Source: Deinococcus sp. AJ005
Lineage (GTDB): Bacteria > Deinococcota > Deinococci > Deinococcales > Deinococcaceae
Assembly (NCBI RefSeq): GCF_009017495.1
Contig: NZ_CP044990.1
Coordinates: 3,011,001-3,075,000, forward strand
Reading direction: 5' to 3'
Length of the DNA: 64,000 bases
Each line of letters begins with the position of its first letter. Within the stretch, counting starts at the first letter, position 1. Below the pieces are notes generated by a model. It did no database searches, was not told where the DNA came from, and saw nothing but the letters and a program-made list of their open reading frames with translations. Of this stretch, positions 27,866 to 37,106 are shown piece after piece. Made by a program: the position numbers and the translations under genes.

Positions 27866-29899
27866 ACCATCGTCCAGAAAGTAGCTGACGCCGCCCAGCC
27901 GCAGCAGCGTCAGCGACGGTTTGCTGTTGTCCAGCGCGTCGGCGGCCGCAAACAGTTTGACGGTGCGCCCATCGCCATAGGTCAGGGTGATGGTGTTGTC
28001 CGCAAAGGTATATTTTCCGCCCGCCGTGGCCGCCGTGTTCGACGCCCCCAGCACGTAGCCGCTGCCCGCCAGATTGGTAGATGAGCTGCGGTCAGACGAG
28101 AACTGCCCCTGAGGACTGAACGCCAGCGACCTGTTACTGACCGTGCCGCCGAGCGAGACACTGACGTTAGAGACAACGGTGGAAGTGTACTCGCCGCCTA
28201 ACTTGAGGCCAGTGAGTGGCAGCAGCCGGGTGTACTTGCGGCCCCCGATGGTCACGGTGTTGCCCGATTGCTTGAAAGTCTCCGGCTCGCCCTTACCAAA
28301 GGTGATCTTGCCACCCTGCACGCGGTAGATTTCGCAGCGGGGCAGACCGTTGGGGTGGGTGCGGGAGCAATCGGCTTCGGCCAGGCTCACGCCCGGCTCA
28401 CCCGTGTACACGTAGCCGTTCTCGTTAAAAAAGGCAAATTCCCAGCAGATATTGCCAGGACACTCGGAATTCATGACCATCGTAGAGCTAAAATCCGGCC
28501 CCAGTTGCAGACCCGGAATCAGGTTCCCGGCGCGGCTGTGAACCCAGTTGCCACTCAGTCCGCCGCCGCTCCTGGGCGGCGCAGGCGCTTGTGCTGCACC
28601 GTAGATGCTGGGCGGCGGTGTGGGTTTGACCACCATGCGGCAATCCACATTGGTACTTTTGGAACTGAAAATGCCGCCCCGAACACGGCGCAGGCTCACT
28701 TCGCGGCGTCCATACCCGTCCTCGGTGTAGGTGCCGCCCTCGCCCCCCAGCGGGCCACCGATAAAGTTCAGATCGCTGAAGCTGTAGTTCTGATCGCTGC
28801 GGAAGTCCACCGTGAAGCGCCCGCCCGCCTTGCCCACGCGGTACTGCCCACCCGAGAGCAGCTCCAGCATGCCGCCCGGCGTTCCAGTGCCGTCGCTGAT
28901 CACACAGGGATAGTTGGCAGGCTTGGGCGTCTTGAGCTTGAATTCAAACAGCGCCTGGTTCTCGCGCGGGCCGCGCTGGTAGCACTCGAAGTTGATAGAA
29001 CGCTCCAACACGTCGCTGCCCACACCCTTGAGCGAAAAATCCTGGCCGAAGTTGCCAAAATCCAGATACCCGTCTGCCCCATTCAGCGGGCCGCCCGTCC
29101 ACTGCATCTTGCGGAGGCTGCCGTTCTTGACCACCTGCAACGTGCCGCCGCCATACGCCGTGCGGTATTTGCCGCCGGGCAGGATTTGCACGGTCAGCTC
29201 TGGCGTCAGGCTATCGCCCGCCTTCTTCTGATAGCAGCGGAATTCCTCGGGAATCACGGCGTCTTCAGGATTGCCGCCCGTCCCCACGAACTGCGCGGCG
29301 GTGGTGGGTTTCACGTCGGGCAGTGCCCCCTTGACTCCCAGGCCCAGCGGCCCACCCTTGCCACCTGCGCTGGGCTGGGCGGTCACTGGACGCGGCGCGA
29401 AGCGCACGGAAGTCAGCATCCCGGTCAAGGCAGGCAGAGCCTTTTGCGCCGCCGCCTCGCTGGGGGTAAACATAACAAGCGCCACAGCGGAATCCTGTCC
29501 CTGCACCAGCGCCACAACTACCGACAGGGCGCTGCCGTCCTGGCTCCGTACCAGCAGACTCTTCAAGGCCAGCGTGGCCCCGGACGGCATCCCCTGCGCC
29601 TGCACGGGTTCCTGGCTCACGATGGTGGACGTTTTGCCGAAGGTAGCCGCCAACGATTCCACGTACTGCTTTGGATCTGGCTGGTATTTCAGCTCCGGGA
29701 ACACCAGCACAGTGGCCTGCTCCCTGCCTCCAGGGACGGCGGGAAAGTACAGACTGCCGCCCTCTGCCGCCTCCAGCGTCCAGCCAGGAGGCGTGGCAAT
29801 GGTGACGTTCTGGGCCGCAGATGTCTGGGCCGCAGAAGCCGGGCAAAACAGCAGCGCCAGCAACAGCAGGCGAAAGGCAAGGAAAACGGGTAGACGCAT
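27857..29899 (-). CDS. Large secreted protein of unknown function with a duplicated beta domain
   Basis: 680 residues with a clear Sec signal (FLAFRLLLLALLFCPASAAQ). Residues about 30-165 form an alpha/beta unit (FPELKYQPDPKQYVESLAATFG). Then two similar beta-rich units follow: one with GGKYRTAYGGGTLQV, MQWTGGPLNG and NFECYQRG, a second with GGQYRVGKAGGRFTV, LNFIGGPLGGEGG and NVDCRMVV. A Pro-rich linker (PTPPPSIYGAAQAPAPPR) leads to a C-terminal part with WVHSRAGNLIPG and GGRKYTRLLPLTG. The paired Cys suggest disulfides outside the cell. I recognise no named family. GGAGG stands 5 nt before the ATG. Confidence 0.85.
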   Translation of the reverse strand: MRLPVFLAFRLLLLALLFCPASAAQTSAAQNVTIATPPGWTLEAAEGGSLYFPAVPGGREQATVLVFPELKYQPDPKQYVESLAATFGKTSTIVSQEPVQAQGMPSGATLALKSLLVRSQDGSALSVVVALVQGQDSAVALVMFTPSEAAAQKALPALTGMLTSVRFAPRPVTAQPSAGGKGGPLGLGVKGALPDVKPTTAAQFVGTGGNPEDAVIPEEFRCYQKKAGDSLTPELTVQILPGGKYRTAYGGGTLQVVKNGSLRKMQWTGGPLNGADGYLDFGNFGQDFSLKGVGSDVLERSINFECYQRGPRENQALFEFKLKTPKPANYPCVISDGTGTPGGMLELLSGGQYRVGKAGGRFTVDFRSDQNYSFSDLNFIGGPLGGEGGTYTEDGYGRREVSLRRVRGGIFSSKSTNVDCRMVVKPTPPPSIYGAAQAPAPPRSGGGLSGNWVHSRAGNLIPGLQLGPDFSSTMVMNSECPGNICWEFAFFNENGYVYTGEPGVSLAEADCSRTHPNGLPRCEIYRVQGGKITFGKGEPETFKQSGNTVTIGGRKYTRLLPLTGLKLGGEYTSTVVSNVSVSLGGTVSNRSLAFSPQGQFSSDRSSSTNLAGSGYVLGASNTAATAGGKYTFADNTITLTYGDGRTVKLFAAADALDNSKPSLTLLRLGGVSYFLDDGKK

Positions 29900-29935
29900 G
29901 GAAACCTCCGGTGGCGGGACGGCGGGGTGAGGGGC

Positions 29936-29964
29936 TTGACCTGCTGCCAGACCTCATCTAACCT
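29936..29964 (+). promoter_or_regulatory. Promoter upstream of proS
   Basis: TTGACC (29936-29941) and TAACCT (29959-29964) with a 17-nt spacer. TAACCT ends 7 nt before the ATG of a short ORF, as at asd. Confidence 0.6.
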
Positions 29965-29971
29965 CATAACC

Positions 29972-30067
29972 ATGAGCGAGCAGACGATCCCCCAGATGCA
30001 GCGGTCCAGCGACCTGCTGCGTATTGGTGCGGGCCTGCCCGTGCGCCCGCCGCCCTCTGGGGTGTAA
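29972..30067 (+). CDS. Pro-rich 31-codon leader ORF upstream of proS
   Basis: The ORF begins at the predicted transcription start (no ribosome binding site, hence leaderless) and ends 75 nt before proS. Its end reads GLPVRPPPSGV and thus has four Pro codons (CCC, CCG, CCG, CCC) within six residues of the stop region. Prolyl-tRNA synthetase lies downstream, so low charged tRNA-Pro or Pro-Pro-Pro stalling would halt ribosomes here. A GCGGGC/GCCCGC pairing lies within the Pro codons. Leader function is inferred; a small real protein cannot be excluded. Confidence 0.5.
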   Translation: MSEQTIPQMQRSSDLLRIGAGLPVRPPPSGV

Positions 30068-30086
30068 AGACGTCATTTTGCCGGAC

Positions 30087-30119
30087 GCGCGCATCTGTCG
30101 CGCCTGACCCGTCGTTTTT
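30087..30119 (+). terminator. Possible attenuator hairpin between the leader ORF and proS
   Basis: GCGCG (30087-30091) pairs with CGCGC (30099-30103); TTTTT follows at 30115-30119. The distance to the T-run is long, so this is a weak terminator candidate. Confidence 0.35.
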
Positions 30120-30142
30120 ACAACTCAGAAGGGAGAAGAGAG

Positions 30143-31900
30143 ATGCGCCTATCACAAGGTTCGTTCGTCACGCGGCGGGAAACGCCTTCGGAGGCGGACA
30201 CGCGCGGCACCGAAATGCTGCTGCGCGCCGGATTTATCCGACAACTGGGCAGCGGCCTGTACGCCATGCTGCCGCCCATGACCCGCGTGCTGCACAAGTT
30301 GGAAGCACTTATTCGCCATGAGCTGGAAGGCGCGGCGCAGGAGGTCAGCTTTCCGCTGCTGCAACCCGCCGCGCTGTGGCGGAAGTCCGGGCGCTGGGAC
30401 ACCTACACCCGCGCCGAGCAGATCATGTTCGCCGTGACAGACCGTGCAGGACGTGAACTGGCGCTGGCCCCCACCCACGAGGAAGCCGCCGTGGCCGTGG
30501 CCCGCGAGCTGGTGGGCAGTTACCGCGATCTGCCCCTAAGCGTGTACCAGATCGGGCGCAAATTCCGCGACGAGCTGCGGCCCCGCGCTGGGTTGCTGCG
30601 GACACGCGAATTCGTGATGAAGGATGGCTACAGCTTCCACACCACGTCCGAGGATCTGGCCCGGACCTTCGAGGTCATGGGCGACGCTTACGCCCGCATT
30701 CTGACCCGGCTGGGCGCGGACTGGCGCGCCGCACAGGCCGACAGCGGAATGATCGGCGGGATCGGGAGCCGCGAATACCTGCTGCTGTCGGATGTGGGGG
30801 AAGACGAGGTGCTGTACACCGCCGACGGGTTGTACACGGCGAACGCGGAACAGGCTGTCTCACACGCCCATCCGGCCCCGGCCAGTCCGTTCACGACTTT
30901 TGGGCGCCGCCACACCCCCGGCACGCCTACCGTGGCGAGCGCCTGCGCCGTCCTGAGCTGCGAACCCGCACACATGATTAAAAACGTGCTGTACGAGGCC
31001 GAATATCTGAACGGCGATCAGACCTCTACCCGGCCCATCCTGGTCAGCCTGCGCGGCGATCACAGCGTCAATCGGGTCAAACTATGGAACGCCGTATCCG
31101 CGCGGGTAGATGGAACACTGACCGCGCTGGAGGTGGCGGACACGGCAAACTGGGCCACAAGTCTGCCGCTCGGCTACATCGCCCCCCACTTGCCAGACAG
31201 CCCGAATCGCACTTTTTTGCGCCTGTGCGACGGGGCGGCAGCAGAATCGAACAACTTCACCACGGGCGCGAACGAGACCGACTGGCATGTGTTGGGCGCG
31301 AACTGGGACGAGCAGTTCCGGCTGCCCGAAGTGGCTGATCTGCGGCAGGCGCAGGCGGGCGAAATGTCCACCCACGATCCGGCCCAGCCGCTCCTGTCGG
31401 CGCGGGGCATCGAAGTGGGCCACATCTTTCAGCTCGGCACGCGCTACACGGGGGCGCTGGGGATGACCTACGCGGCGGCGGACGGCAGCTCGCAGACGCC
31501 CACGATGGGCTGCTACGGCCTGGGCGTGACCCGGCTGGCGGCGGCGCTGGCCGAGCAATATGCAGACGAACGTGGTCTGGTCTGGCCCGCTGTCATCGCC
31601 CCCCACGAGGTCATCCTGACCGTGGTGGACATGAAAGACGCCGCCCAGGTCGAGGCCGCCGAAACCCTTTACACAGAACTCCGGGCTGCTGGAAGAGATG
31701 TCCTGCTTGATGACCGTCCCCTCCGGGCAGGCGTCAAATTCGCCGACGCGGACCTGACCGGCATTCCCTGGCGCATAACGCTGGGGTGCGGAGTGGCCGG
31801 GGGCCGGGCGGAAGTCAGGGAGCGGCGTGGGGGCGAGGTTCAGGAAATGGGGCTGGGCGAGATCACAGGCTGGCTGGGCAGGTCTATGGGCCAGTCCTGA
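30143..31900 (+). CDS. proS: Prolyl-tRNA synthetase, bacterial type with insertion domain
   Basis: Class II synthetase charging tRNA-Pro, 585 residues. It begins MRLSQGSFVTRRETPSEADT, with motif 1 in the RAGFIRQLGSGLYAMLPPM region. Motif 2 is KFRDELRPRAGLLRTREF. The editing insertion domain (about 230-390) is followed by motif 3 (TMGCYGLGVTRLAAALAEQ) and the anticodon domain (VILTVVDMKDAAQVEAAETL). Regulation may involve the Pro-rich leader ORF upstream. A GGAG-containing purine tract precedes the ATG. Confidence 0.95.
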   Translation: MRLSQGSFVTRRETPSEADTRGTEMLLRAGFIRQLGSGLYAMLPPMTRVLHKLEALIRHELEGAAQEVSFPLLQPAALWRKSGRWDTYTRAEQIMFAVTDRAGRELALAPTHEEAAVAVARELVGSYRDLPLSVYQIGRKFRDELRPRAGLLRTREFVMKDGYSFHTTSEDLARTFEVMGDAYARILTRLGADWRAAQADSGMIGGIGSREYLLLSDVGEDEVLYTADGLYTANAEQAVSHAHPAPASPFTTFGRRHTPGTPTVASACAVLSCEPAHMIKNVLYEAEYLNGDQTSTRPILVSLRGDHSVNRVKLWNAVSARVDGTLTALEVADTANWATSLPLGYIAPHLPDSPNRTFLRLCDGAAAESNNFTTGANETDWHVLGANWDEQFRLPEVADLRQAQAGEMSTHDPAQPLLSARGIEVGHIFQLGTRYTGALGMTYAAADGSSQTPTMGCYGLGVTRLAAALAEQYADERGLVWPAVIAPHEVILTVVDMKDAAQVEAAETLYTELRAAGRDVLLDDRPLRAGVKFADADLTGIPWRITLGCGVAGGRAEVRERRGGEVQEMGLGEITGWLGRSMGQS

Positions 31901-31914
31901 GGCAGATATCCGAG

Positions 31915-31949
31915 CAGGGTCACCGAAAAAGAAGCTTCCGGTGACCCTG
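31915..31949. terminator. Bidirectional terminator, proS / haloperoxidase
   Basis: A perfect 11-bp stem, CAGGGTCACCG / CGGTGACCCTG, with a 13-nt A-rich loop between two convergent genes. Confidence 0.7.
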
Positions 31950-31972
31950 TTCCCTGTGCTGACCGACAAAAT

Positions 31973-33997
31973 TTACGAGTAGCGCTGGAACCAGTCGGGC
32001 GGACTCACGGCATGTCCGTCCCGGTCGATGATGGACACTTCACCACGCCCGTTCTGGCCGCTGACCCGGATACGGTCACCGTCGAAGCTGGTAAAGCTCA
32101 TGGACATCCGTTCGCCGTATTGAGCCGCCTGATCTTGCAGGACCGACACGGTGACCCGCTCGCCCATCCGCAGCGACGCGAAGTAATCGGTGTAGTAATG
32201 CACGCCCGCCATGTTCCGCGCGATGGCGATATTGCCCGCCAGCTTGTCCAGCTCGCCCTGAATGGTCAACTTGTCCGGCTCGCCCTGAGGGGTCAGTTTG
32301 GGCCAGTCAGGAGCCACCTTCAAGTCCGGGCCACCCCCGACATAAACCTCGCCGAAGCCGTACATATCTGGATTCATTGGGTTTGGGGAAGTCAACGGCC
32401 ACTCCAATGGTGTCTCCCCGTCTGGTTCGTACATTTCAAAGAACGCCTTGAGGGCCGTGACGCAGGCTCCGGCCACCGTGGCATGCCCCGCGCCGTAGGC
32501 GGGATGGGTGGGCGACCCTTCCGGGAAGGCCATGGGCAGCAGGTAATTCTCTTCATCTTTGATTTTTGGCAGTCCAACTGCGGGGCGGTTTGGCTTGACA
32601 GCTCGGGCAGACAGGGTAGGCGACGTCTTGGTGTTAGCCGTGTTCATAGTGGCAATAGCTTCAAGAATATCTGCGGGCATCTTGCTGTACAGCGTCGCCA
32701 GGGCATCCCGCAAAGCCGGGTCAGGGATGTCATTTGGCTTGTGTGTCCACAGGGTGAGATATGCAGCGACCACCTCGGGCCGCAGGCGGCGGTGATGCAT
32801 CCACTTTTGCCGCCAGACTGCCTTGAGCGCCCGCGTGGCGACTTCCGCGACCAGCGTGAGGACATGCGGACCTCCAAAGGTGACAAAGGCGTTGCGGGTT
32901 CGGCTGTGGCTCTCCGGCAGGCCCCGGTCAAACTTGAAGGGACTGCCGCCAGCGAGCATCAGCAGGCACGCCACCTGATAGGCCTGATACAGCGCGTCAA
33001 AATGCACGTAGGTGACAATGTCGCGCGGCGTGGTGATGAACTGCCGCTCCGGGCAGATCAGATCGAGGTTGTTAAAGTCCACGCCGTTTTGCGCGTCGAG
33101 CCACGCCGCCCAGGTCTGCATCCAATCGTTTTTAGGCTCGGCGGTGACCGTGCGCTGATCAACGACCTGCGCGCCGTAGTACACCAGACCCTGCTTCACT
33201 TCAGGCAAGGCCAGCAAGTGGGGGAGCGGAGGAGCATCTGGATCTGGCGGCCTCTGGTTACGGACCAGCGGGGGCGGCCCCTGGTTACCGACCAGCAGAA
33301 ACTGCGAGAGCCACGGCCCCTTGTGCGACCCCGGCGTGGAGCCACGAAACAGCCCTTCTGGTCCGGTCAGGGGGCGGCGGCGGTCCCCCACCGCGCGGAA
33401 GGCATTGTCCGGCTTGAACCACGCCATGCCCTGCAACGCGTCTGTCAAGGTGCCTATCAGGTCGGCTTTGTCTCCCGTCCCTGCCGTGATGTCCGAGAAA
33501 CTCTCGTCGCGCAGCAGGGCCATCACGTACAGTTCGGCCATCTCGGCGGCCAGTTCATCGCTCGCCAGCACCGGGGCGGGCGCAACAGCCAGCGCTCCGG
33601 CGTCCGCGCCCTCTAGGTCATAGACATGTCCGGCGAAGGGGCTGGTCAGTTTGCGGTGCTTCTTCCCAGCCGCTGGGCCGCCCATCGTATGCCTGGGATG
33701 GGTGGTCTCCGAAAAGTTTTCCCCGGCGGCAATGGCCTCAAAGCGTGCGTGATCCTGGTTGAGCAGCGCATCCACGTACTCGCGGTACGCGGCGGGTTCC
33801 ACGAAGCCCCTGTTCGTGTGCGGCAGACCCTTATGGAAGTTGGCAGCGAAAGTCTCGCCATACAGGAGTTCTTCACCGTTGGCCACGCTGCGTGCCGTGC
33901 CACGGTCCGGCATTTTGCAGGCGTTCATGCGCTGCTTGTGAGACTCATCGGCGCGGGCTTGCTGATCGGGAACAGGAACTCCTAGAACTCCACTCAT
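31973..33997 (-). CDS. Vanadium-dependent haloperoxidase-like protein
   Basis: 674 residues. The vanadate-binding residues of the haloperoxidase/PAP2 fold can be read in order: KWMHHRRLRPEV (Lys and Arg), SPTHPAYGAGHATVAG (P-x-H-P-x-Y-x-x-G-H-A) and ARNMAGVHYYTDY (Arg and the axial His). This matches bromoperoxidase-type enzymes rather than phosphatases. No signal peptide is visible. It could oxidise bromide or iodide with hydrogen peroxide; without assay, halide choice and activity are unknown. GGAGG stands 7 nt before the ATG. Confidence 0.85.
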   Translation of the reverse strand: MSGVLGVPVPDQQARADESHKQRMNACKMPDRGTARSVANGEELLYGETFAANFHKGLPHTNRGFVEPAAYREYVDALLNQDHARFEAIAAGENFSETTHPRHTMGGPAAGKKHRKLTSPFAGHVYDLEGADAGALAVAPAPVLASDELAAEMAELYVMALLRDESFSDITAGTGDKADLIGTLTDALQGMAWFKPDNAFRAVGDRRRPLTGPEGLFRGSTPGSHKGPWLSQFLLVGNQGPPPLVRNQRPPDPDAPPLPHLLALPEVKQGLVYYGAQVVDQRTVTAEPKNDWMQTWAAWLDAQNGVDFNNLDLICPERQFITTPRDIVTYVHFDALYQAYQVACLLMLAGGSPFKFDRGLPESHSRTRNAFVTFGGPHVLTLVAEVATRALKAVWRQKWMHHRRLRPEVVAAYLTLWTHKPNDIPDPALRDALATLYSKMPADILEAIATMNTANTKTSPTLSARAVKPNRPAVGLPKIKDEENYLLPMAFPEGSPTHPAYGAGHATVAGACVTALKAFFEMYEPDGETPLEWPLTSPNPMNPDMYGFGEVYVGGGPDLKVAPDWPKLTPQGEPDKLTIQGELDKLAGNIAIARNMAGVHYYTDYFASLRMGERVTVSVLQDQAAQYGERMSMSFTSFDGDRIRVSGQNGRGEVSIIDRDGHAVSPPDWFQRYS

Positions 33998-34451
33998 GGT
34001 CTGGCCTCCGCAAAGGAAATGTGAGCGTGTGATCTGTGCTGGAGCGGTGATTCACGGCGGGTCCATCGGCTCTCCGAACCGTTTCAAACCTCCCGTTGGG
34101 GGAATCGCCAGACTGGGCTGGCGGGCCTGCCATCAGCAGCGTGAGCAGGCCGGGTCTGGTGTTTCCAACTCCCAGTCATTTCCATCCTCCCGAACAGGAA
34201 GCGGCGTGGGATGACGAACCGGCCACGGGGGTTTCCCCGCCCGGAATGCCTGGCACGCCTGTTCTCTGCGCCCCGCTCCCTGTTATCCCTCACTATCCGC
34301 AGCAACCGTGATCAACCCATGATCAACTTCCGGCCCTAAACAGGAAAACCCTGCCGGGAGGAAAAGATCCGGCAATCTGGCAACAGATACAGGAAGCGGA
34401 GGCCGTAATCAGGACAGGGGAAAGAAAAAAATCAGCCCTAGCCACCCCGCA
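33998..34451. other. Intergenic region, 454 bases
   Basis: Between the divergently read ends of two minus-strand genes. No convincing ORF. A direct repeat TGATCAAC-x-TGATCAAC occurs near 34307-34328. No strong terminator seen. Confidence 0.4.
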
Positions 34452-35573
34452 TCAGCAGAGGGCGGACTCCTCCAGTTCCGCCTCACCCTGCACGACGGCC
34501 CGGTCCCGGCCCGAGGCTTTGGCCGCGTACAGGGCGGCGTCGGCGCGGGCCAGCAACCCGCTGAAATCCTCGCCTGTCCGGACACTGCTGGAGCCGATGC
34601 TGGCCGTCACCTGAAGGTGCTGAGGCCAGTTCCAGGCACGGAATTCGGCCAGCAGCCCTTCGGCGCGGACCCTGGCACGCTCGGGAGGCGTGCCCGGCAT
34701 CACCACGATAAATTCCTCTCCTCCCCAGCGGCCCACCGTGGGCGACGGCGAACCTTTTTCAGTGGCGCAGTTTCGCAGCACCTGTGCCGCCGCCACCAGC
34801 ACCTCGTCGCCGACGCCGTGGCCGTGGCCGTCATTGATGCGCTTGAAGTGGTCCAGATCGATCAGAAACAGCGAACCGGCCTGCCCCTGCGCCGCGTCCC
34901 GGAGCAGGGCCTCGACTGCCGGGTAGACGGCGTGGCGGTTGGGCAGGCCAGTCAGGGCGTCCGTGAAAGCCATCTGGCGCAGCAGTTCCTGGGTCTGGGT
35001 CTGGCTGGCGTACTGGGTACGGAACCACGACAGACCCCAGACCAGCAGGAACACCATCACGGCATTGAGCTGCACCCGCACCAGCCCGGAAGCGGACGAT
35101 GCGGCGTAGGTGGCGGGCAGCAACCACGGCAGCAGCAGGCTGAAGGACAGATAGCTCAGGTTGAAGGGCGTGGCGCGGCGCGGCGGCAGGGCCAGAAAGG
35201 CCAGCACGCAGACACCGATCACGGCCCAGTACGGCCCGCTGTTGGGATAGGCCCCCGGCATCGCGGCGGCACCCAGGCTGACCAGCACGATATGAGCCAT
35301 GCTCGCGGCGGCCAGTACCACAACGGAGGCCAGCTCAGCGACAATCAACGCCCGACCTGACAGCAGCCACCATAGGTTCAGCGCACTCAAACCCATCAGC
35401 ACCGGGGCGACGTATTGCAGGTACGGTTCATGCAGGTTCAGCGCTCGTTGCATGACGACGCCGAACAGCAGCAGCGTCATGCCGCAGACCACCGCGCCGA
35501 TGTACAGCCGCCGCCGGACCGTCTCGCCGTAGGGATCACGGCTCGGCAGGTGGAGATTGGCTTGCGGGTCCAT
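34452..35573 (-). CDS. Membrane diguanylate cyclase (GGDEF domain)
   Basis: 373 residues. The N-terminal half has about six hydrophobic helices (residues 25-195). The C-terminal GGDEF domain (about 205-365) starts MAFTDALTGLPNRHAVYPAVE, with LIDLDHFKRINDGHGHGVGDEVL and the active-site variant WGGEEFIVVM. GGEEF is a catalytically competent form, so it should make cyclic di-GMP from two GTP. No RxxD inhibitory site is obvious. Start at ATG ending 35573, with a TATCCT box 7 nt upstream; the long extension in frame is rejected. Confidence 0.9.
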   Translation of the reverse strand: MDPQANLHLPSRDPYGETVRRRLYIGAVVCGMTLLLFGVVMQRALNLHEPYLQYVAPVLMGLSALNLWWLLSGRALIVAELASVVVLAAASMAHIVLVSLGAAAMPGAYPNSGPYWAVIGVCVLAFLALPPRRATPFNLSYLSFSLLLPWLLPATYAASSASGLVRVQLNAVMVFLLVWGLSWFRTQYASQTQTQELLRQMAFTDALTGLPNRHAVYPAVEALLRDAAQGQAGSLFLIDLDHFKRINDGHGHGVGDEVLVAAAQVLRNCATEKGSPSPTVGRWGGEEFIVVMPGTPPERARVRAEGLLAEFRAWNWPQHLQVTASIGSSSVRTGEDFSGLLARADAALYAAKASGRDRAVVQGEAELEESALC

Positions 35574-35580
35574 GCTGCCC

Positions 35581-35586
35581 AGGATA
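35581..35586 (-). promoter_or_regulatory. Leaderless -10 element (TATCCT)
   Basis: TATCCT stands 7 nt before the cyclase ATG on the minus strand. Confidence 0.5.
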
Positions 35587-35713
35587 GTCAATTCGCTCTT
35601 GCCCACACCTGACAGCGCAGTGGTTGGGGCCAGTAAAATCTGTTTGCCGCTCCCGCTCCACTGCACCTCATGCGCCCGTCCCGAAGACTGGGAGCATGAG
35701 GCAGACTGGGGAT

Positions 35714-36352
35714 ATGAGACCGTCCCCGCCCCCGGTTCGTCCCAGGCCTTCGCCACTTGCACCAGGCAAACCGCAGATCGGCCCCGCCCTGTGGACCACT
35801 GCCGCACTGATCGCGCTGATCTGGGTGCAGGAAATCGTCGATCTGTTCGGCTTTGGCGGGCGGCTGGACTACTACGGCATCGAGCCACGCGTGCCCGGCA
35901 CCTTCTGGCATGTGCTGACCGCGCCGTTCCTGCACTACGGCTTTCCCCATCTGATCGCCAACACCGTGCCCCTGGCTGTGCTGGCCTTCATGAGCGCGGT
36001 GCGCGGTGTGGGGCGCTTTCTGGCGGTCACGCTGGTGGTGGCGGTGGTGGGCGGCGGGCTGGTGTGGCTGCTGGGGCGCGGCGGCAGCGTGCATCTGGGA
36101 GCCAGCGAACTGATCTTCGGCTATCTGGCGTACCTGCTGGGCGTGGGCTGGTGGGAGCGTACCCCTGCCGCGATTGGCGTGGCCGTGGTGGCCGCCGTGC
36201 TGTACGGCAGCATCATCTGGGGCGTGCTGCCGGGCAATCCGGCGGTGTCCTGGGAGTCGCACCTGTTCGGTTTTCTGGCGGGTTTGCTGGCAGCGGCGCT
36301 GCTGCATGGGCGCAGGCCGGGAAAGGGAACGCAGAGCCGTCTGAAAGTCTGA
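35714..36352 (+). CDS. Rhomboid family intramembrane serine protease
   Basis: 212 residues with about six membrane helices. After a Pro-rich cytoplasmic start comes [25 protein letters not shown] (the H-x-x-x-N region). The nucleophile Ser is in [17 protein letters not shown] (G-x-S) and the catalytic His in [18 protein letters not shown]. This Ser-His pair in the membrane is diagnostic. Substrate unknown. ATG at 35714 is chosen; ATG at 35696 is possible. It diverges from the cyclase gene. Confidence 0.85.
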   Translation: MRPSPPPVRPRPSPLAPGKPQIGPALWTTAALIALIWVQEIVDLFGFGGRLDYYGIEPRVPGTFWHVLTAPFLHYGFPHLIANTVPLAVLAFMSAVRGVGRFLAVTLVVAVVGGGLVWLLGRGGSVHLGASELIFGYLAYLLGVGWWERTPAAIGVAVVAAVLYGSIIWGVLPGNPAVSWESHLFGFLAGLLAAALLHGRRPGKGTQSRLKV

Positions 36353-36425
36353 AAGCCCAAAGATGGGCGGTTTAGCGTTCAGGCCTTCCGACATTTAGAC
36401 CGCCACTGAAAGGGGCTTCCCCCAC

Positions 36426-37037
36426 TCAATCCAGCGTCACCAGTCCATTCGGCGTTTCCAGCACCGCGCGCAATTCAGGCTGCGGGGCCTCGTAGACCTC
36501 CACCTCACCCGTGAAGTTCAGGGTGTCCAGAACAGCACGCAGGGCATCCGGGGTGGGGCTGCCCAGTCGCAGCTTTCCCAGCCTCACCCCGGCATCGGTT
36601 AACCGTGTGGGGGGCGGGGGCGTGTGCCACACGATGCGGGACGGAGCGACGCCGTGCATCGGCAGCCCGCCGTCTTCAGGCACGGTCAGCGCCCAGCGGT
36701 TCTCGCCGCGTGAGAGATCCAACACCTCTGGCCCAGCCGTCAGCGTTTCCACCGCCGCCACCCAGTGGATCAACGCGGGTCCGTCTTCCAGCCGCGCTTT
36801 TATTTCTGGGGTGTCCAGCCCGAACCAGCGCGGGCGATTCGGGACAGGGGCACTGGGGTCAATGGCGATGACCTCCAGATAGCAATCCGGCCCCAGCGAC
36901 AGCAGCGCGTTGTGGGTGCCGAAGTTGTCGTGTTTTCCGCCGTCCTGCATGGGCAGGTCCAGGCGGCCTTCGAGCCACGCGCGGCCCTCTTCCAGCGTGC
37001 GGGCGGCGATGACCAGATGATCCAGGGTGGCGGGCAT
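36426..37037 (-). CDS. VOC superfamily (glyoxalase-like) protein
   Basis: 203 residues: [25 protein letters not shown] at the start, [27 protein letters not shown] and then a second, less regular half. This layout is that of the Glyoxalase_3-type family (VOC fold with one metal half-site HLV ... E). Function unknown, possibly binding or isomerisation of a small metabolite. Start at ATG ending 37037, with TATGCT 6 nt upstream. Confidence 0.8.
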   Translation of the reverse strand: MPATLDHLVIAARTLEEGRAWLEGRLDLPMQDGGKHDNFGTHNALLSLGPDCYLEVIAIDPSAPVPNRPRWFGLDTPEIKARLEDGPALIHWVAAVETLTAGPEVLDLSRGENRWALTVPEDGGLPMHGVAPSRIVWHTPPPPTRLTDAGVRLGKLRLGSPTPDALRAVLDTLNFTGEVEVYEAPQPELRAVLETPNGLVTLD

Positions 37038-37043
37038 GGGCGC

Positions 37044-37049
37044 AGCATA
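37044..37049 (-). promoter_or_regulatory. Leaderless -10 element (TATGCT)
   Basis: TATGCT stands 6 nt before the ATG of the VOC gene on the minus strand. Confidence 0.5.
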
Positions 37050-37106
37050 CGCAGAATCGTGATTTGCAGTCTTGAACGGTGGCCCCGTCCACGCGCACGC
37101 TGGGGC

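Noticed and set aside
28268..29893. 541-codon plus-strand open frame
   Set aside because: Antisense of the secreted 680-residue protein; no signal, motif or start site.
30068..30142. T-box riboswitch before proS
   Set aside because: No T-box consensus (AGGGTGG) or specifier-loop layout; the Pro-rich leader ORF explains the region better.
32012..33616. 534-codon plus-strand open frame
   Set aside because: Antisense of the haloperoxidase-like gene, whose motifs are unmistakable on the minus strand.
34452..35888. Longer start for the diguanylate cyclase
   Set aside because: The extra 105 codons overlap the divergent rhomboid gene and lack similarity; the leaderless -10 box points to 35573.
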